DNA of 64,000 nt from CAVRGQ01 sp963720785 (GCA_963720785.1 CAVRGQ010000004.1:806001-870000), one strand, 5' to 3'. Counted from the stretch's first letter, positions 18,444 to 29,517 are shown. The notes: generated from the letters alone by a model not told the origin. Translations and numbers: made by a program.

Positions 18444-19291
18444 GCGGACCCCTGCGCCTCGGCATCCACCTCCCACAGTTCGGGCGCGCGTCGTCGCCCG
18501 AAGCGATCACGCGCGCGGCCGTGTTGGCCGAGGAGCTCGGCTACGCCGACGTGTGGGTGAGCGACCACGTCGCGCAACCCGCGTCGCAGGGCTACCCGTC
18601 GCCCTACCTGTACGACCCGCTGCTCACCCTCGGCTGGGCGGCCGCGGCCACGACGCGTTTGGGCCTCGGCACGAGTGTGCTCGTGTTGCCCCAGCACCAC
18701 CCGCTGTACCTCGCCAACGCGCTCGCGAGCCTCGACAACCTCTCCGGTGGGCGGCTCACCGTCGTGGGCGGGGTGGGCTGGTCGGAGGCCGAGTTCGTCG
18801 CGCTCGACCAGGACTTCCACACCCGCGGCCGGCGCACCGACGAGATCATCGACGTCCTGCGCGCGTGTTGGCACGACGACCCGGTCACGTTCGCGGGGGA
18901 GTTCTACCGACTCGACGAGATCCGCGTGTTGCCGCAACCCGCGCACGAGATCCCGATCTGGATCGGTGGCCGCGCCGAGGCGGCGTACGTGCGCGGCACC
19001 ACGCGCGGCGACGGCTTCCAGACCATCGGCGTCGACCCCGCGGAGGCCGTGCCGATCGTGCAGCGCATCCGGCGTGACCGCCCGGAGCTCTCGTACCCGA
19101 TCTCCCTGCGCACCGGCTGGGACCCGCAGGGCATGGAGCACGACCGCATTCGGCGCGAGCGCGACGAGTACGCGGCCGCGGGCATCCAGCACGTGGTGGC
19201 CGCGCCGTGGCGCGACGACACCGACGACTGGATGCGCTCCATGGAGATGCTCGTGGAGCTGGTCGAGCCCGCGCCGCCCTCGACGGGCTGA
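18440..19291 (+). CDS. LLM class F420-dependent oxidoreductase
   Basis: 283 residues. LRLGIHLPQFG, the helix EELGYADVWVSDHV, and GRLTVVGGVGWSEAEF are typical of the luciferase-like TIM-barrel family in F420-using actinobacteria, with IPIWIGGRAEAAYVRG further on. These enzymes transfer hydride from reduced F420 to varied substrates; flavin use cannot be ruled out. It starts at a GTG overlapping the kinase stop (GTGA), so it is probably made with the kinase, an unusual pairing. Confidence 0.88.
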   Translation: MSGPLRLGIHLPQFGRASSPEAITRAAVLAEELGYADVWVSDHVAQPASQGYPSPYLYDPLLTLGWAAAATTRLGLGTSVLVLPQHHPLYLANALASLDNLSGGRLTVVGGVGWSEAEFVALDQDFHTRGRRTDEIIDVLRACWHDDPVTFAGEFYRLDEIRVLPQPAHEIPIWIGGRAEAAYVRGTTRGDGFQTIGVDPAEAVPIVQRIRRDRPELSYPISLRTGWDPQGMEHDRIRRERDEYAAAGIQHVVAAPWRDDTDDWMRSMEMLVELVEPAPPSTG

Positions 19292-19319
19292 GGCGCGGGA
19301 GCGCGGCGGAGTTGCTCGT

Positions 19320-20231
19320 CTACGCCGTCGGCCGACTGTGGTCGCTGCCCACGCTCTGATCCGGTTCGGCGTCGCTGCCCGCGCGCTGCGCGGCCACGAG
19401 CGTGGCGCTCATCTTCACGGCCTTCACCGAACTGGTCGCGCCCGCCTGGAGCATGAGCCCGAGGGCCAACAGCACGATGCCGGGCACGCGCAGCACCGAC
19501 GAGCCGAGCATCAGTAGACCGAGTCGGGCGAGGAGATAGGGCGGCGTGCACACGATCGCACTCACCGTGCCGCTCACCACGCTCGCGGCGAGGCGGTCGC
19601 GACGGGAACGGGGCTCCGTGCGCAGGCCGATCATGCGCGACGGCACCGCGACGTAACAGATCATGAGAATGCCGATTGCGATGCTCATCGTCACCGCGAA
19701 CCAGTAGGGGCCGACGCGGTCGGCGATCAGCGCGGCGTAGGCGATCAGCACACCGATGCCGAAGCTCCAGCCGATGATCGTGTGACGGTGCTCCCGAGCG
19801 GAATGCCGGGCAGTCCGCACATCGGGGCGCCCGTCCTGCGTGATTGCGAACGCGAACACCGCGTTCATGTGGAAGCACACCATGGTCACGCCGATGACGC
19901 CCGCGATCACGAGCGCGAGGAGCGGCCCGCTGAGCTGGGTGAAGTCGCGCCCGTGCAGCACGTGCGCCTTGAGGTCGATCATCAGGACCCAGATCCATAC
20001 GGCGGGAGGGATCTGGACGAGGGTGAGTCGCCAGTTGGTGACGAGCAGCTTGAGCCCGGCGAAGAGCATCGTGAACGCACTGACCACGAATGCCAGAGGT
20101 GCGAGCCAGCGGCGGGTGTTGCTCAGCTGCAGTACCTCGCGCTCGACGTCGCCCTCTTCCGCATTGCGGATGACGTCGATGGCGTGGGCGAGACGCCGAT
20201 GCACCGAGCTGTAGGTCTCGCGGAGTGTCAC
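19320..20231 (-). CDS. Multi-spanning membrane protein of unknown function
   Basis: 303 residues. A cytoplasmic N-terminus (about 40 residues) is followed by about seven hydrophobic segments; the last is near residue 265 and the tail is polar. I recognise no family. It starts 9 bases after the stop of the large PAP2/kinase/UPF0104 protein, so it is its operon partner and may act in the same envelope process. Confidence 0.7.
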   Translation of the reverse strand: MTLRETYSSVHRRLAHAIDVIRNAEEGDVEREVLQLSNTRRWLAPLAFVVSAFTMLFAGLKLLVTNWRLTLVQIPPAVWIWVLMIDLKAHVLHGRDFTQLSGPLLALVIAGVIGVTMVCFHMNAVFAFAITQDGRPDVRTARHSAREHRHTIIGWSFGIGVLIAYAALIADRVGPYWFAVTMSIAIGILMICYVAVPSRMIGLRTEPRSRRDRLAASVVSGTVSAIVCTPPYLLARLGLLMLGSSVLRVPGIVLLALGLMLQAGATSSVKAVKMSATLVAAQRAGSDAEPDQSVGSDHSRPTA

Positions 20232-20240
20232 GACTCCGGT

Positions 20241-22583
20241 TTAGGCGTAACCCTTGGCCCGCAGCCAACGGAGGGTGAAGAACCCGAGGAACGCGGGGAA
20301 GACGAAGGTGATGCCCCGGAAGACGAGCACGGTGGCCAGGGCGGGGGCGGCGGGAATGCCGAACGCGGTGAGGGCACCGGTGAGTGCAGCCTCGGTCACG
20401 CCGATGCCACCCGGGACGGGCGCCACGTTCCCGACCATGCCCGCGCCGACCTGTACCACCACGAGCTGGGCGAAGTCGAGGTGCTGGTGGAACGCGAGGA
20501 GGCAGACGCCGAGGATCGCCGGGTAGATCAGGTTGCCGGCAGTGTCGCCCCCGACGAGGAGCATCGCCTTGTGGGGGTTGCGGATCACGGCCCAGATGTC
20601 GGACGCGGCCTTCTTCACCGCGGGCACGATCTTGTTCTTGAGCTTGGGCACCTTCATCACGATGCCGATGAGCGCCGCGACCAGCGCGATGGCGATGAGC
20701 GCCTGGCTCCCGTCGACCGAGGGCCCGCTGGTGTCGACGGCGGTCGCGGTGATCGCGGCCGCGATCAGGAACAGGATCATCTGGATCGCGCCGCCCACGC
20801 CGGTGCTCAGCACCATGGCGCTGCCACCCGACGCGACGGGCACTCCCTGCTTGTGGAGGTAGTCGAGCTGCAGCGCAGTGCCGCCGATGCCGTTGGGCGT
20901 GATGAGGTTCAGGAACGAACATGCCTGCTGGGTGAGCACCGTGGGAACGAAGGGCAGGTCGTGGTTCACGCAGCCCATGAGCGCAGTGGCCCACGACATG
21001 GGGATGAGCGGATACATCACCAGGGCCAGCACCGCCCAGCCCCACGTGGCGTTCTCGAACTCGCCCTTCACCGACGCCCAGTTGACGTCGGACATGCTCG
21101 AGTACGCGATGGTCATCGCGACGATGACGCCGATCATGATGCCGATGTTCGCCCAGTCGAGCCGCTTGATCTTCAGCGTCTGGACGTCTTCCACCTCGGC
21201 CGCGGCGGCGAGATCGGTGCGCAGTGCCTTCAGCGTCTTGGCCAGGTGCTTCTCGCTCTTGAGGAGCTGGCGGGGCAGCGCGGCGGGCTGCACGAACGGG
21301 ATCACGTCGGCGAGGCGCGCCTTGCCCAGTGCGGCGAGCGCCGATGCGACCGCGCGCTCGTTGCCGACGGCGAGGGCGGTCTGCACGATCACCGAAGCGT
21401 CGTCGCGCTTCGAGTAGTAGTCGTCGCCACTCACGTCGGCCGCCGCGAAGTCGTCGAACGAGACCGCGCCGTCGGCGTCGACGAGCACGTGGTTGCCGTC
21501 GAGGCTTCCGTGGCTGAGGCCGGCCCCGTGTAACGCGGCGAGGGCGCGCCAGACCGACGCGATCAAGGCGTCGGTCCACTGGTCGGCGGTGAGCTCCGCG
21601 AGGGGGCGTCCAGCGGCCGGCGTGGTCACGAGCAGGGCGATGTCGGCGCCGCCCACGCCGGTGCGCTCGAGGCGGGGCGCCGCGACGTTCGCCCGCTCGG
21701 CCAGCATCAGTGCGTAGGCGATGTGCTCGGTTTCCTGCTGGCGGGTGCCGAACACCGCGAGGCCCGGCTCCTTGTAGAGCATGCGACGCCAGAGCTTGGC
21801 CCCGGCGCGCGCGTCGCGCTGGTCCCGGCCGAACGCGTCGACCCGCAGGTGGCCGCCGTCGGTGAGGGTGACGTCGAGCACCGACGAGCGGACGTTCTGC
21901 TCGGTCGCGTACTGCACGGCGGTGACCTCGTATCCGAGATCGGTCACCGCGGCGCGCGCTTCGGCGATGGTGGGTCGCCCGGCCGGGGACCCGTACACCA
22001 GCCGCAGCACGGCGACCACGGCGGTAGCGAGGAACAGGCCACCGAGAACGTCGGCGGGGAGGCCGGTGCCGAGGTACATGGTGGACAGCACCACCATGAC
22101 GACCAACAGGCCCAGGAGCCGCCGGAGCGGTCGCACCACGTAGGGAGCGAGCGTCAGCATCACCGCGAGCGCGACCGCGACGTACGCAGCCGGATACTGC
22201 GGCCCATCGCCGACGCGCACGTCGATGGTGAGACCCTTGATCGCGTGACTCGGGAGGATCTCGTTGAGCAGGAGCGCGATGCCCCAGGTGGCGGCTCCGG
22301 CGATCGCAACCTGGAGGGCGACGCGCGCCTGGCGCAGCACGAGCAGGAGCAGCGTCACGCCGAGCACGGTCCAGATGGACCCGAACCCGTAGTAGAAGAA
22401 CTTGGCGAGACCCTCGAGGCCGTCGCCCACTGCGTTGACGACCTGGAACAGGTTCCGGTCGAGCGACGACTGCGTCTGCGCCCACATGCCCGCGAGCACG
22501 ACGCCGATGCCGGCGACGACAAGGCGGATCGCGTCGGGGGGCCGACGCTCGAAGCGCTCGTCGGTGTCGCGGAGCCAGACCAT
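20241..22583 (-). CDS. Fusion: degenerate PAP2 domain, pseudokinase, UPF0104/LPG-synthase-type membrane domain
   Basis: 780 residues. Residues about 1-210 are a six-helix PAP2-like domain; its third motif reads STMYLGTGLPADVLGG where active enzymes have R and H, so it is probably dead. Residues about 215-440 look like an aminoglycoside/RIO-type kinase, but the catalytic HGD is HGS (LSHGSLDGNHVLV). Residues about 480-780 are the UPF0104/AglD/MprF-flippase-like domain with ITPNGIGG and PVPGGIGVTEAAL. Overall it suggests lipid or polyprenyl handling in the membrane with the first two domains as sensors or scaffolds. A 303-residue membrane protein follows 9 bases later. Confidence 0.78.
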   Translation of the reverse strand: MVWLRDTDERFERRPPDAIRLVVAGIGVVLAGMWAQTQSSLDRNLFQVVNAVGDGLEGLAKFFYYGFGSIWTVLGVTLLLLVLRQARVALQVAIAGAATWGIALLLNEILPSHAIKGLTIDVRVGDGPQYPAAYVAVALAVMLTLAPYVVRPLRRLLGLLVVMVVLSTMYLGTGLPADVLGGLFLATAVVAVLRLVYGSPAGRPTIAEARAAVTDLGYEVTAVQYATEQNVRSSVLDVTLTDGGHLRVDAFGRDQRDARAGAKLWRRMLYKEPGLAVFGTRQQETEHIAYALMLAERANVAAPRLERTGVGGADIALLVTTPAAGRPLAELTADQWTDALIASVWRALAALHGAGLSHGSLDGNHVLVDADGAVSFDDFAAADVSGDDYYSKRDDASVIVQTALAVGNERAVASALAALGKARLADVIPFVQPAALPRQLLKSEKHLAKTLKALRTDLAAAAEVEDVQTLKIKRLDWANIGIMIGVIVAMTIAYSSMSDVNWASVKGEFENATWGWAVLALVMYPLIPMSWATALMGCVNHDLPFVPTVLTQQACSFLNLITPNGIGGTALQLDYLHKQGVPVASGGSAMVLSTGVGGAIQMILFLIAAAITATAVDTSGPSVDGSQALIAIALVAALIGIVMKVPKLKNKIVPAVKKAASDIWAVIRNPHKAMLLVGGDTAGNLIYPAILGVCLLAFHQHLDFAQLVVVQVGAGMVGNVAPVPGGIGVTEAALTGALTAFGIPAAPALATVLVFRGITFVFPAFLGFFTLRWLRAKGYA

Positions 22584-22673
22584 GAGACCGTGACCCTAAC
22601 CAGGATCCGGAACGCCTGCACTCATCCCGTTGAGGTGATTGAAGACGATGGGAAACGGCCCTAACGTCCGGCG

Positions 22674-24063
22674 ATGCCCGACAACTCACCCGCGCCCGAA
22701 CCCGCGCCGGTCTCTGCCGCGCCCGCGGCTGATCCCGCGGCAATCGATCCCGCGGCGATCCTCCGCAGCCGCGACTTCGTGAAGCTGCTCGTGCTCGCCG
22801 CCGTGGTCGGCCTGATCGTCTCGGTGGTGGGCTGGGGATTCCTCGAGCTCGTGCACCAGATGCAACTCGGAGTGTTCAGCGACCTCCCCGACGCCCTCGG
22901 CTTCTCCGGGGTCCCCGAGTGGTGGTACTTCCTCTGGCTCGCGGTCGCGGGCGTGGTCTCCGCGTTCGCGATCGTCAAGCTCCCGGGGAAGGGCGGTCAC
23001 GTCCCGGCGAACGGGCTGCAGGTCGGCGGCAACGAGCCGAGCTACGTGCCCGGGATCGCGCTCGCGGCCTTCGCCAGTCTCGGCCTCGGAGTCGTGCTCG
23101 GCCCCGAGGCGCCGCTGATCGCGCTCGGGTCGGGCGTGGCTGTCGCCTGCGTGAAGTTCGCGCGCAGGGACTCACCGGCGCAGCTCCTGATGATCGTCGG
23201 CGCGGCCGGCAGCTTCGCGGCCATCTCGGTGATCTTCGGGTCGCCCATCGTGGCCGCGATCCTCGTCATCGAGGCCACCGGTCTCGGCGGCCCGATGCTG
23301 CCGCTCATCCTGATCCCCGGGCTGATCTCGGCCGGTGTCGGTTCGCTGGTGTTCATCGGGATGGCCAACTTCACGGGGCTGAACACCGAGCGCGTACTCG
23401 CTGGTGCCGCTGCAACTCCCGCACTTCACCGGGGTCACCTGGGAGGAGATCGCGTGGACGATCGTGCTCGGGCTCCTGGGCGCGGTGATCACGCAGGTGA
23501 TCCGTCGGATCGGCCTGGCCGGCGCGGTGGTCGCGCTGAAGAAGCCGTGGATCGTCATTCCGCTCGCCGGCCTCGTGGTCGCCGCCCTGGCGATCCTCTT
23601 CGCGCAGACCACGGACCACAGCGTGAACGACGTGCTGTTCTCCGGTCAGGAGGCGCTGCCCGGACTGGTCGACGGCGCGGCCGGCTGGTCAGTGGGTGCG
23701 CTCGTCATGGTGATGCTGTGCAAGGGCCTCGCGTGGGGTGCATCGCTCGGCACCTTCCGCGGCGGTCCCACGTTCCCGGCGATCTTTCTCGGGGCCGCCG
23801 GTGGCATTGCCGCGTCGCACCTCCCGGGGATGTCGCTCACCCCCGCGGTCGCGGTCGGCATGGGTGTGATGGTCGCCGCCTTTCTCAAGTTGCCGCTCTC
23901 GGCCATCGTCATCGCGACCATGCTGACGGCGAGTGCGGGACTCGCCGTCGGCCCGCTGATCATCATCGGCGTGGTGGTGGCCTATCTGGCGACGCTCGGT
24001 CTCGAAGGGCGGCTGGGCGACCGGACCGCCGCGAAGCTCGCGCCCCCCGCCGCGACTGGCTGA
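22674..24063 (+). CDS. ClC family chloride channel/transporter (frame disrupted near 23394)
   Basis: About 463 residues with ten or more hydrophobic segments. GPEAPLIALGSG stands where classical ClC proteins have GREGP, and LGTFRGGPTFPAIFLGAAGG corresponds to the GxFxP region. The first selectivity region reads GKGGHVPANG rather than GSGIP. This divergent set is seen in an actinobacterial subgroup. One extra base near 23394 breaks the frame; the second half resumes as YSLVPLQLPHFTG and ends at 24063. Proton coupling or anion preference cannot be judged. Confidence 0.83.
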
Positions 24064-24137
24064 CCCCTACCTGTCGGGTGCAGCACCCGCGAATTTGCCA
24101 CGTGCGCCGAGGGAAGTCGGACCCAACGGCTGCTTGA

Positions 24138-26328
24138 ATGTCTCTCGTGGCGGAGTCGAGGCGGCAGACGGTGGTGCGCGAGCGGTTGCTACGCGACCTG
24201 AGCGCGCACCGGGATGCGCCGGTCGTCCTGATCGTCGCCGGCGCGGGGTACGGCAAGACCACGTTGCTCGACCAGTGGTGTGAGCGCGACTCGCGGCCGA
24301 TCACCCGCTTGCGCCTCCGCTCGCGCCACGACGACGGCCGCGTCCTGCTCGGGGCGGTGCTCGACGCGCTCCACGAGGTGGAACCGGTCCCGGCGGCGAC
24401 CCGGCGCCGGATCCTGGCGGGGGAGCTCGACTGGTCCAGCGTCGCGCTCCCGGCCTTCGCCCAGTTCCTGGGTCGCCGTGCCGTCGGCGGTGTGCTGGTC
24501 CTCGACGACGCGCACGTGTTGCGTTCGGAGAGCGCCGGAGCGGTGCTCGAGATTCTCGTGCACACCGTCCCGCCGGGGTGGCAGCTCGTCGTGGCCTCCC
24601 GCTCCGAACCGCCGGTCGGGGTCGAGCGCCTGCAGGCCGAGGGCACCCTGTGGCGGCTCGACGGCCGTCGGCTGCTGCTGACGCCCGCCGAGAGCGCGGC
24701 CGTCCTGCGGGAGATGGGCGTCGAAGGCGATGCCCGCGATCTCGCCGAGTCCGTGGCCCGCGCCGAGGGGTGGGCGGTCGCCGTGTACCTCTCGGGCGTG
24801 GCGATGCTCTCGGCCGACGATCCGGGCGCGCTCGATCTGGGCTTTGCGGGCGACGATTGGGCGCTGGCCCGCTACCTGCGCGACGAAGTGCTCCGCCACC
24901 TCGCCGACGACCACCGGCTGTTCCTGCTGCGCACCTCGATCCTGGAGGAGCTCGAACCGCCGCTGTGTGACGCGGTGCTCGGGCGCTCCGACGCTGCGAG
25001 CGTGCTGCGCGAGCTCGCCGACGAGCACCTGCTCGTCCGGGGAGCCGACCGGCGCGGCGCCCACTACCGCGTGCACCACTTGCTGCGCGAGTTGCTGCGC
25101 GCCGAGCTGCTGCACGAGGAGCCGGTGCTCACCCCGCAGCTGCACCGGCGGGCCAGCGAGTGGTACGCGGCCAATGGCGATCCCGCGGCGTCGGTCGAGC
25201 ACACGCTCGCGACCGACGACGACGGGTACGTCGACTCGATGGTGTGGGCCGCGTTCCTCCCGTACCTGGGCGGGGGCCTCGAGCGCGACGGTGCGAAGCT
25301 GGCTCGACGCCTTCCCCTACGCCGAGACGTGTTCCCGACCTGCGCTGGTCGTCGTCGCGGCTTGGCACGCGCTGACGGTGGGCGACATGGCCACCGTGCG
25401 GATCTGGGCCGATGTCGTCGCCACCTTCGACGAGCACACACGGCTTCCGGACGGCACGCCCGCGACGGCAGCCGCCTCCCTGCTGCGATCGCTGGTCGCG
25501 CTCGACGGGGTCGCCTCGATGGGTGTCGATGCGGCTGCGGCGCGCTCGGGTTTCCCGCCCACCAGCCCGCTTTGGTCGATGGTCCTGCTGCTCGAAGGCC
25601 AGGCGGCACGCCTCCTGGGCGATACGGACCAGGCGGTCCGCGCGCTCGAGGAGGGGGCCGCCCTCGGCCTGCTCGTGAACCCGGCGGCAAACCCCCACTG
25701 CCTCGCCGGTCTGGCGCACATCGCCGCGGCTCGCGGTGACTGGGCCGCAGCCGAGTCGCTCGTCGACTCCTATCTCCTCGTCGTGGAGGAGTTCGGCCTC
25801 GAGGTCCGGGCGGCACAGGCCGGCCCGCTGGCGTTCGCGGCTCTGGTGCGCGCCCGCACACAACGTACCGACGAGGCCCAGCGCCTGGCGAAGCAGTCGG
25901 CCTTCCTCGTCGGCATGTTGGTCGGGCTCGGTCCGTGGCTCGCAGTCGAGACGCGTATCGACCTCGCTCGTACCGCGTTGTTGCTCGGCGATCCCGTCCA
26001 GGCGCGTGGCCTGACCCAGGAGGCGCGTGGATTCGCACGGTACGTGGCCGATGCGCCCGCCCTCCTCGCTCAGATGGACGAGCTCGAGCAGGTGCTCGAG
26101 GCGACCAACCTGCCGCTCGGGCTGCGGGCGTCGGCGGTGACGCCTGCTGAGCTACGCGTCCTGCGCTACCTGCCGACGCACCTCACCTTCGCTGCGATCG
26201 CGGAGGAGTTGTACGTGTCGCGCAACACGGTGAAGACCCAGGCGATCGCGATCTACCGGAAGCTCGGCGTGAGCTCCCGCGACGCCGCCGTCGCGGAAGC
26301 CCGCCGCCTCCAACTGCTCGACTCCTAG
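24138..26328 (+). CDS. LuxR family transcriptional regulator, MalT-like (frame disrupted near 25291)
   Basis: About 730 residues. An N-terminal STAND ATPase (Walker A AGAGYGKTTLL, Walker B GGVLVLDDAH), winged-helix VHHLLRELLRAELL, a long helical TPR-like middle, and a C-terminal LuxR helix-turn-helix (LTFAAIAEELYVSRNTVKTQ). MalT-type proteins are activated by a small ligand binding the TPR region. One extra base near 25291 breaks the frame between LERDG and SWLDAFPYAE. It ends with its stop overlapping that of the opposing sulfatase. Confidence 0.9.
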
Positions 26329-28681
26329 TCCTTCATGAACCAGCCGATGACCTGGGCTTCGTGGTCGACGAAGTGCTCGCCGCTCAGGTCCATCACGACC
26401 TTCTCGATGGTGCCCCCGGTGAAGGGGTTGGGCGCGTCGTACTCGGGCGTCACCGCGGAGCCGCTGTCCTTGCCCACCGAAATGCCGTCGCCGGTGAGGC
26501 AGAAGTAGCCGGGCTGGGTGACGATCTCGCCCTGGCCCACCTGCTGCTCGTCGACGTAGAGCGTGAGCGTTCCCTTGGTGCCGGGCATCTGCGGGTCGTC
26601 GTTGCGCCCGGTGGCGGAGAACTCGGCGGTCAGCACGTGGTGGCCGGGCGTGAGCTCGGTGTCGGCGACGACGTCCTGGAAGTGGCTGCCCACCCAGTTG
26701 AACGTGTACCGCAGCTTCTTGTCCTTCACGTACAGCGCGTGGCCGCCGGCGACGCCGCCCGCGGCCCACACCACGCCCTCGGCGTCGGCGGAGTCGAGGT
26801 CGACACCGGCCGCGAGGGTGTACGACCGACCGGAGATCGCGGGGCCCGCGCTCTCGGGCACGTCGGAGCTGTTCGGGTGGAAGATGTACTGGTCGCGCGG
26901 TGCCGCCGCGCGGGGCCGGTCGGCGAGCACCTGTTCGAGCGCGGAGCGGTCGTCGAGCGGCAGGCCGTTGTAGCGGCCCGCGTAGTAGAACCACAGACCC
27001 TTCATGCGCTCGAGACGTTCGGGTTCGCTCGCGGCGAGGTTGTTCGCCTGCGCGCGGTCGGTCTCGAGGTGGTAGAGCTCCCACTCGTCCTTCTCGAAGC
27101 CTCCCCAGCCCGCGAGTGGCGGGTGCAGCGTGGTCGCGAGCCACCCGTCGTCGTAGAGAGAGCGCTGGCCGAGCATCGTGTAGAACTGCGTGCTCTTCGC
27201 CGGCGCCGTCGGGTCGGTGAGCGCGGCGGCGAAGCTCTCGCCCTCGATCGGGAACTGCTCGTAGCCCTTGATGACCTCGGGCGGCTCGATGCCGAGCAGG
27301 TCGTAGACGGTCGGCACGACGTCGACCGCGTGGCAGTACTGGTGGCGGATCTCCCTCGACGCCGCGATCTGCGCCGGCCACGACACGAGCATCATGTCGG
27401 CGACGCCGCCCTCGTACCCCGCCCAGCGCTTCCAGTACGGGAATGGTGTGTCGAGCGCCCACGCCCAGCCGGTGTTGTAGTGGTTGTTCGAGGCCGGGGT
27501 GCCCAGCTCGTCGATGTGGGGGAGCGTGCGCTCGGTCGTCGACGGGACGCCGTTGAAGAATTCCCATTCGTTGAAGGTGCCGTTGGGGCCGCCCTCGCCG
27601 CTCGCTCCGTTGTCGGAGATCACGACGATGATCGTGTTGTCGAGCTGCCCCGACTCCTCGAGGTAGCTGATGATGCGACCGATGCGGTCGTCGTAGTACG
27701 CGATATAGCCGGCGAACACCTCGGCCATGCGCGCGAAGAGCTTCTGCTCGTCGGGCGATGCCGAGTCCCACGGCCGCACCGTGTCGAGCAGCGGCCACGG
27801 CTTGCCGTCGGCGCTCGTGCGATTCGGCTCGCCGTGCGGGTTGATCGGCGACAGCTCGGTGTCGTCGGGGAGGATGCCGAGCTCCTTCTGCCGGGCGAGG
27901 ATCTGGTCGCGGATCGCTTCGTAGCCCATGTCGAACTTGCCCCGGTACTTGTCGGCCCACTCCTTGGGCACCAGGTGCGGCGCGTGGCCCGCGCACGGTG
28001 CGAAGTACATGAAGAACGGCTTGTCGGGATCGATGACCTTGGCGTCCTGGATGAACTGCACGGCCTTGTCGGCGAGGTCGTCCGCGAGGTGGTAGCCGTC
28101 CTCCGGGCGCGCAGGTGCCTCGATCTGGTGGTTGTCGTGGACGAGGTCGGGATACCACGAGTTGGCCTCGCCGCCGAGATAGCCGTAGAAGCGCTCGAAC
28201 CCGCGTCCGAGGGGCCAGCGCCCCTTGTACGCCGCGAGATTGCACTCCTCGCCCGGGGTGAGGTGCCACTTGCCGACGCAGTACGTGTTGTACCCGTTCT
28301 CGGCGAGCACCTCGGAGATGAAGCCGGACTCGTTGGGGATGCGCGTCGAGATGCCGGGGAAGCCCGACGAGAACTCGGCGATGGTCGCCATTCCGTTGGT
28401 CGTGGCGTTGCGCCCGGTGAGCAGCGACGCGCGCGTCGGCGAGCACAGTGCGGTGGTGTGGAAGTTGGAGAACACCACGCCCCGCTCGGCGATGCCGCGC
28501 ATGGTGGGGCACTCGACCGGCCCCCCGTAGATGTCCATGGTCGCGAACCCGAGGTCGTCCCACGCGATCATGAGCACGTTGGGTGCGCCCGGCTTTGCCC
28601 GCGGGGCCAGGTAGGGATCCCAGTCGGGCGACGAGTCCCGGATGTCGAGGGCGACCTTGCCCTTGAACTGTTGCTCGCCAT
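26325..28681 (-). CDS. Arylsulfatase, Cys-type (one base missing near 28677)
   Basis: About 785 residues. CSPTRAS near residue 80 is the formylglycine signature (C-x-P-x-R), with metal ligands in IAWDDLGF and VISDNGASG. After the catalytic domain comes an approx. 200-residue beta-rich C-terminal domain (TLTLYVDEQQVGQG). The frame as read starts only at LMIAWDD; but an ATG at 28681 with a strong GGAGGAG site precedes EQQFKGKVALDIRD and SPDWDPYLAPRAK, and one missing base just after the start restores the full gene. No signal peptide is visible. The maturation enzyme is at 37.0-38.3 kb. Confidence 0.9.
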
Positions 28682-28808
28682 GCTGCTCTCCTCCGGACCG
28701 GTGTGTCTGTGGTCGTGCTGATCGCCGACGGTACGCCCGTACGGCGAGATGCGTGCATCATCCGCCGTGGATGATGGCTCTCCGGCGGAACCGAGCAAGG
28801 ATCAGGGG

Positions 28809-29486
28809 ATGAGACAGGCGATCAGTGAGGTGCTGCCCTTGGCGATCGGTGTGGCGATCAGCCCCGTCCCGATCATCGCCGTGATCCTCATGCTGTTCTC
28901 TCGGCGCGCCCGTGTGAACGGGCCGCTCTTCCTGCTCGGGTGGGTGGTCGCGGTCGCGGTCGTGGCCGGCGTCGCCTACACGCTCGCCGACTCGGCCGGT
29001 GCCACCACCGGCAGTAGTGCAGGTGACTCGGTGTCGTGGGGTCAGATCGTGCTGGGCGCGCTGCTGCTGCTCCTCGCCCGCCGACAGTGGGCCAAGCGCC
29101 CCGGACCCGGCGAGCAGCCCGCGATGCCGAAGTGGATGGCGGAGCATCGACGACGTGTCGCCCGCCAAGGCGTTCGCGTTCGGCGTGCTCCTGGCCGGCG
29201 TGAACCCGAAGAACCTCGCGCTGACCCTGGCCGCGGCGACCGGGCTCGCGCAGCTCGGCGCGACCGGCAGCGATGCCGTCGTCGCGCTCGTGGTGTTCGT
29301 GATCGTCGCGAGCCTCACGATCGCGCTGCCCGGTGGGCTACCGCCTGATCGGCGGCGACGGCGCGCGGGTGAAGCTCGACGAGCTGCAGCGACTGGCTCG
29401 GCGTGCACAATGCCGCGGTGATGGCGACGCTGCTGCTCGTGTTCGGTGTCGACCTCGTCGCGAAGGGGCTCGGCCTCCTGAGCTGA
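28809..29486 (+). pseudogene. GAP/LysE-like membrane protein, broken by three single-base insertions
   Basis: Begins MRQAISEVLPLAIGVAISPV and has the GAP-family pattern through FGVLLAGVNPKNLALTLAAA. Three extra bases near 29140, 29331 and 29388 split the frame; ignoring them gives a complete six-helix protein of about 225 residues ending VFGVDLVAKGLGLLS. Each segment retains family-like sequence, so sequencing error is as likely as true decay. It is divergent from the sulfatase (127 bases apart) and related in fold to the gene at 1.9-2.6 kb. Confidence 0.75.
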
Positions 29487-29517
29487 CCGGCCTGGCCGAG
29501 CCGAAGTCGTTCGGAGC

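Noticed and set aside
18904..22743. 1279-residue minus-strand open frame
   Set aside because: It lies in a different frame over the two membrane-protein genes and the F420 enzyme and is Arg-rich without domains.
26361..28721. 786-residue plus-strand frame opposite the sulfatase
   Set aside because: The sulfatase on the other strand has a full catalytic motif and ribosome-binding site; this frame is its mirror.
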